Shown: positions 6,795 to 6,966 of the stretch, in pieces | Layout: each line of letters begins with the position of its first letter | Numbering within the stretch: position 1 is the first letter of the stretch | Source: Chloroflexota bacterium | GTDB taxonomy: Bacteria > Chloroflexota > DTOL01 > JACQYG01 | NCBI GenBank assembly: GCA_016208345.1 | Contig: JACQYG010000198.1 | Span: 1 to 6,966 of the forward strand | DNA length: 6,966 nt | Reading direction: 5' to 3' | The notes under the pieces: generated by a model | Seen by the model: only the letters and a program-made list of their open reading frames with translations | Database searches by the model: none | Told to the model about the DNA's origin: nothing | Position numbers and translations under genes: made by a program

Positions 6795-6860
6795 ACCGCC
6801 GAGACCGCTGAGCGCAGAGAAAATCTAGGAAAACTCAGCGTGCTCAGCGTGCTCTGCGGT
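6795..6860. repeat. Inverted array of 9-bp units upstream of ald
   Basis: On the plus strand the left arm reads ACCGCCGAG, ACCGCTGAG, CGCAGAG (6795-6819). After a 14-bp AT-rich centre, the right arm reads CTCAGCGTG, CTCAGCGTG, CTCTGCGGT (6834-6860). Each arm is thus about three degenerate copies of an ACCGCnGAG-like 9-mer, and the arms are reverse complements (16 of 19 outer positions match), so the whole can form a long imperfect hairpin. Its shape resembles dispersed intergenic repeats seen in some bacterial genomes. A T6 run on the minus strand (6779-6784) lies about 10 nt past the hairpin, which is too far for a normal terminator. Confidence 0.75.
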
Positions 6861-6966
6861 TCAATCTGAGTTCTTTCAGCGGAGTCAGTAAAGAAATTAC
6901 TAGTTAGGACTTTCGCTCAGGTGGGCTGAAAAGCAGGAACATGAGGATTCCGTAATTCCGCCCGCA

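Noticed and set aside
6716..6796. N-terminal extension of alanine dehydrogenase from a start at 6796
   Set aside because: The extra 27 residues have no family counterpart, cover the promoter-like element, and the ATG at 6715 has an ideal ribosome site.
6795..6860. CRISPR-like or iteron array
   Set aside because: The units are 9 bp, degenerate and arranged in opposing arms without unique spacers; no cas or replication gene is present.
6779..6860. Intrinsic terminator on the minus strand upstream of ald
   Set aside because: The T6 run starts about 10 nt after the hairpin base instead of following it directly, so it does not fit a standard terminator; kept only as part of the repeat description.
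6887..6901. Small inverted repeat AGTAA/TTACT in the right-hand intergenic region
   Set aside because: Five base pairs in AT-rich sequence is within chance expectation and there is no promoter context.

Overview
The window is bacterial, and every gene I can support reads on the minus strand. Long GC-rich housekeeping genes with strong AGGAGG-type ribosome binding sites flank a visibly AT-richer middle section. Counted 60-base samples give 77% GC in gatB (5221-5280) and 70% in the glutamate dehydrogenase gene (901-960), against 45% (2641-2700 and 3121-3180) and 42% (1921-1980) in the middle. The dehydrogenase is of the GudB/RocG type. Use of GatB together with this gene set fits a high-GC Chloroflexota- or Firmicutes-like organism, but this is a guess from sequence flavour and not a firm assignment.

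Layout in transcription order, from high to low coordinates. (1) 6716-6966 is an intergenic region. It carries a 66-bp inverted array of 9-bp units and, next to the gene, an extended -10 promoter-like element; I see nothing convincing in 6861-6966. (2) ald (alanine dehydrogenase, complete) is followed after only 6 bp by gatB (Asp/Glu-tRNA amidotransferase subunit B, complete); they very probably share a transcript. (3) 3406-4116 is a decayed hsdM (type I restriction-modification methyltransferase). It lacks its N-terminal part, has an in-frame TAG stop just after motif I, and has lost the segment between the NPP motif and the C-terminal domain. (4) Overlapping its end by ATGA is an intact 453-residue AlbA_2/Schlafen-type ATP-binding protein with a C-terminal winged helix, a family often found inside type I R-M operons. 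(5) Three perfect 11-bp tandem repeats touch its stop codon. (6) A short zinc-ribbon gene has lost its second half. (7) A well-formed promoter region and a structured leader precede a complete glutamate dehydrogenase gene. (8) At the left edge is the start of a membrane-anchored protein that runs off the window.

The two dehydrogenases both interconvert an amino acid with a 2-oxo acid plus ammonium (alanine/pyruvate and glutamate/2-oxoglutarate). GatB uses amide nitrogen to make Gln-tRNA(Gln) and/or Asn-tRNA(Asn). The flanks are therefore nitrogen and amino-acid metabolism, and the AT-richer middle looks like the eroded remains of an acquired defence locus dropped between them.

I found no CRISPR array, transposase, tRNA or rRNA. 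The most interesting unexplained signal is the leader of the glutamate dehydrogenase gene. It holds an 8-bp perfect dyad whose loop can pair with a downstream 6-mer in H-type pseudoknot geometry, followed by an orphan Shine-Dalgarno sequence about 100 nt before the likely start codon.
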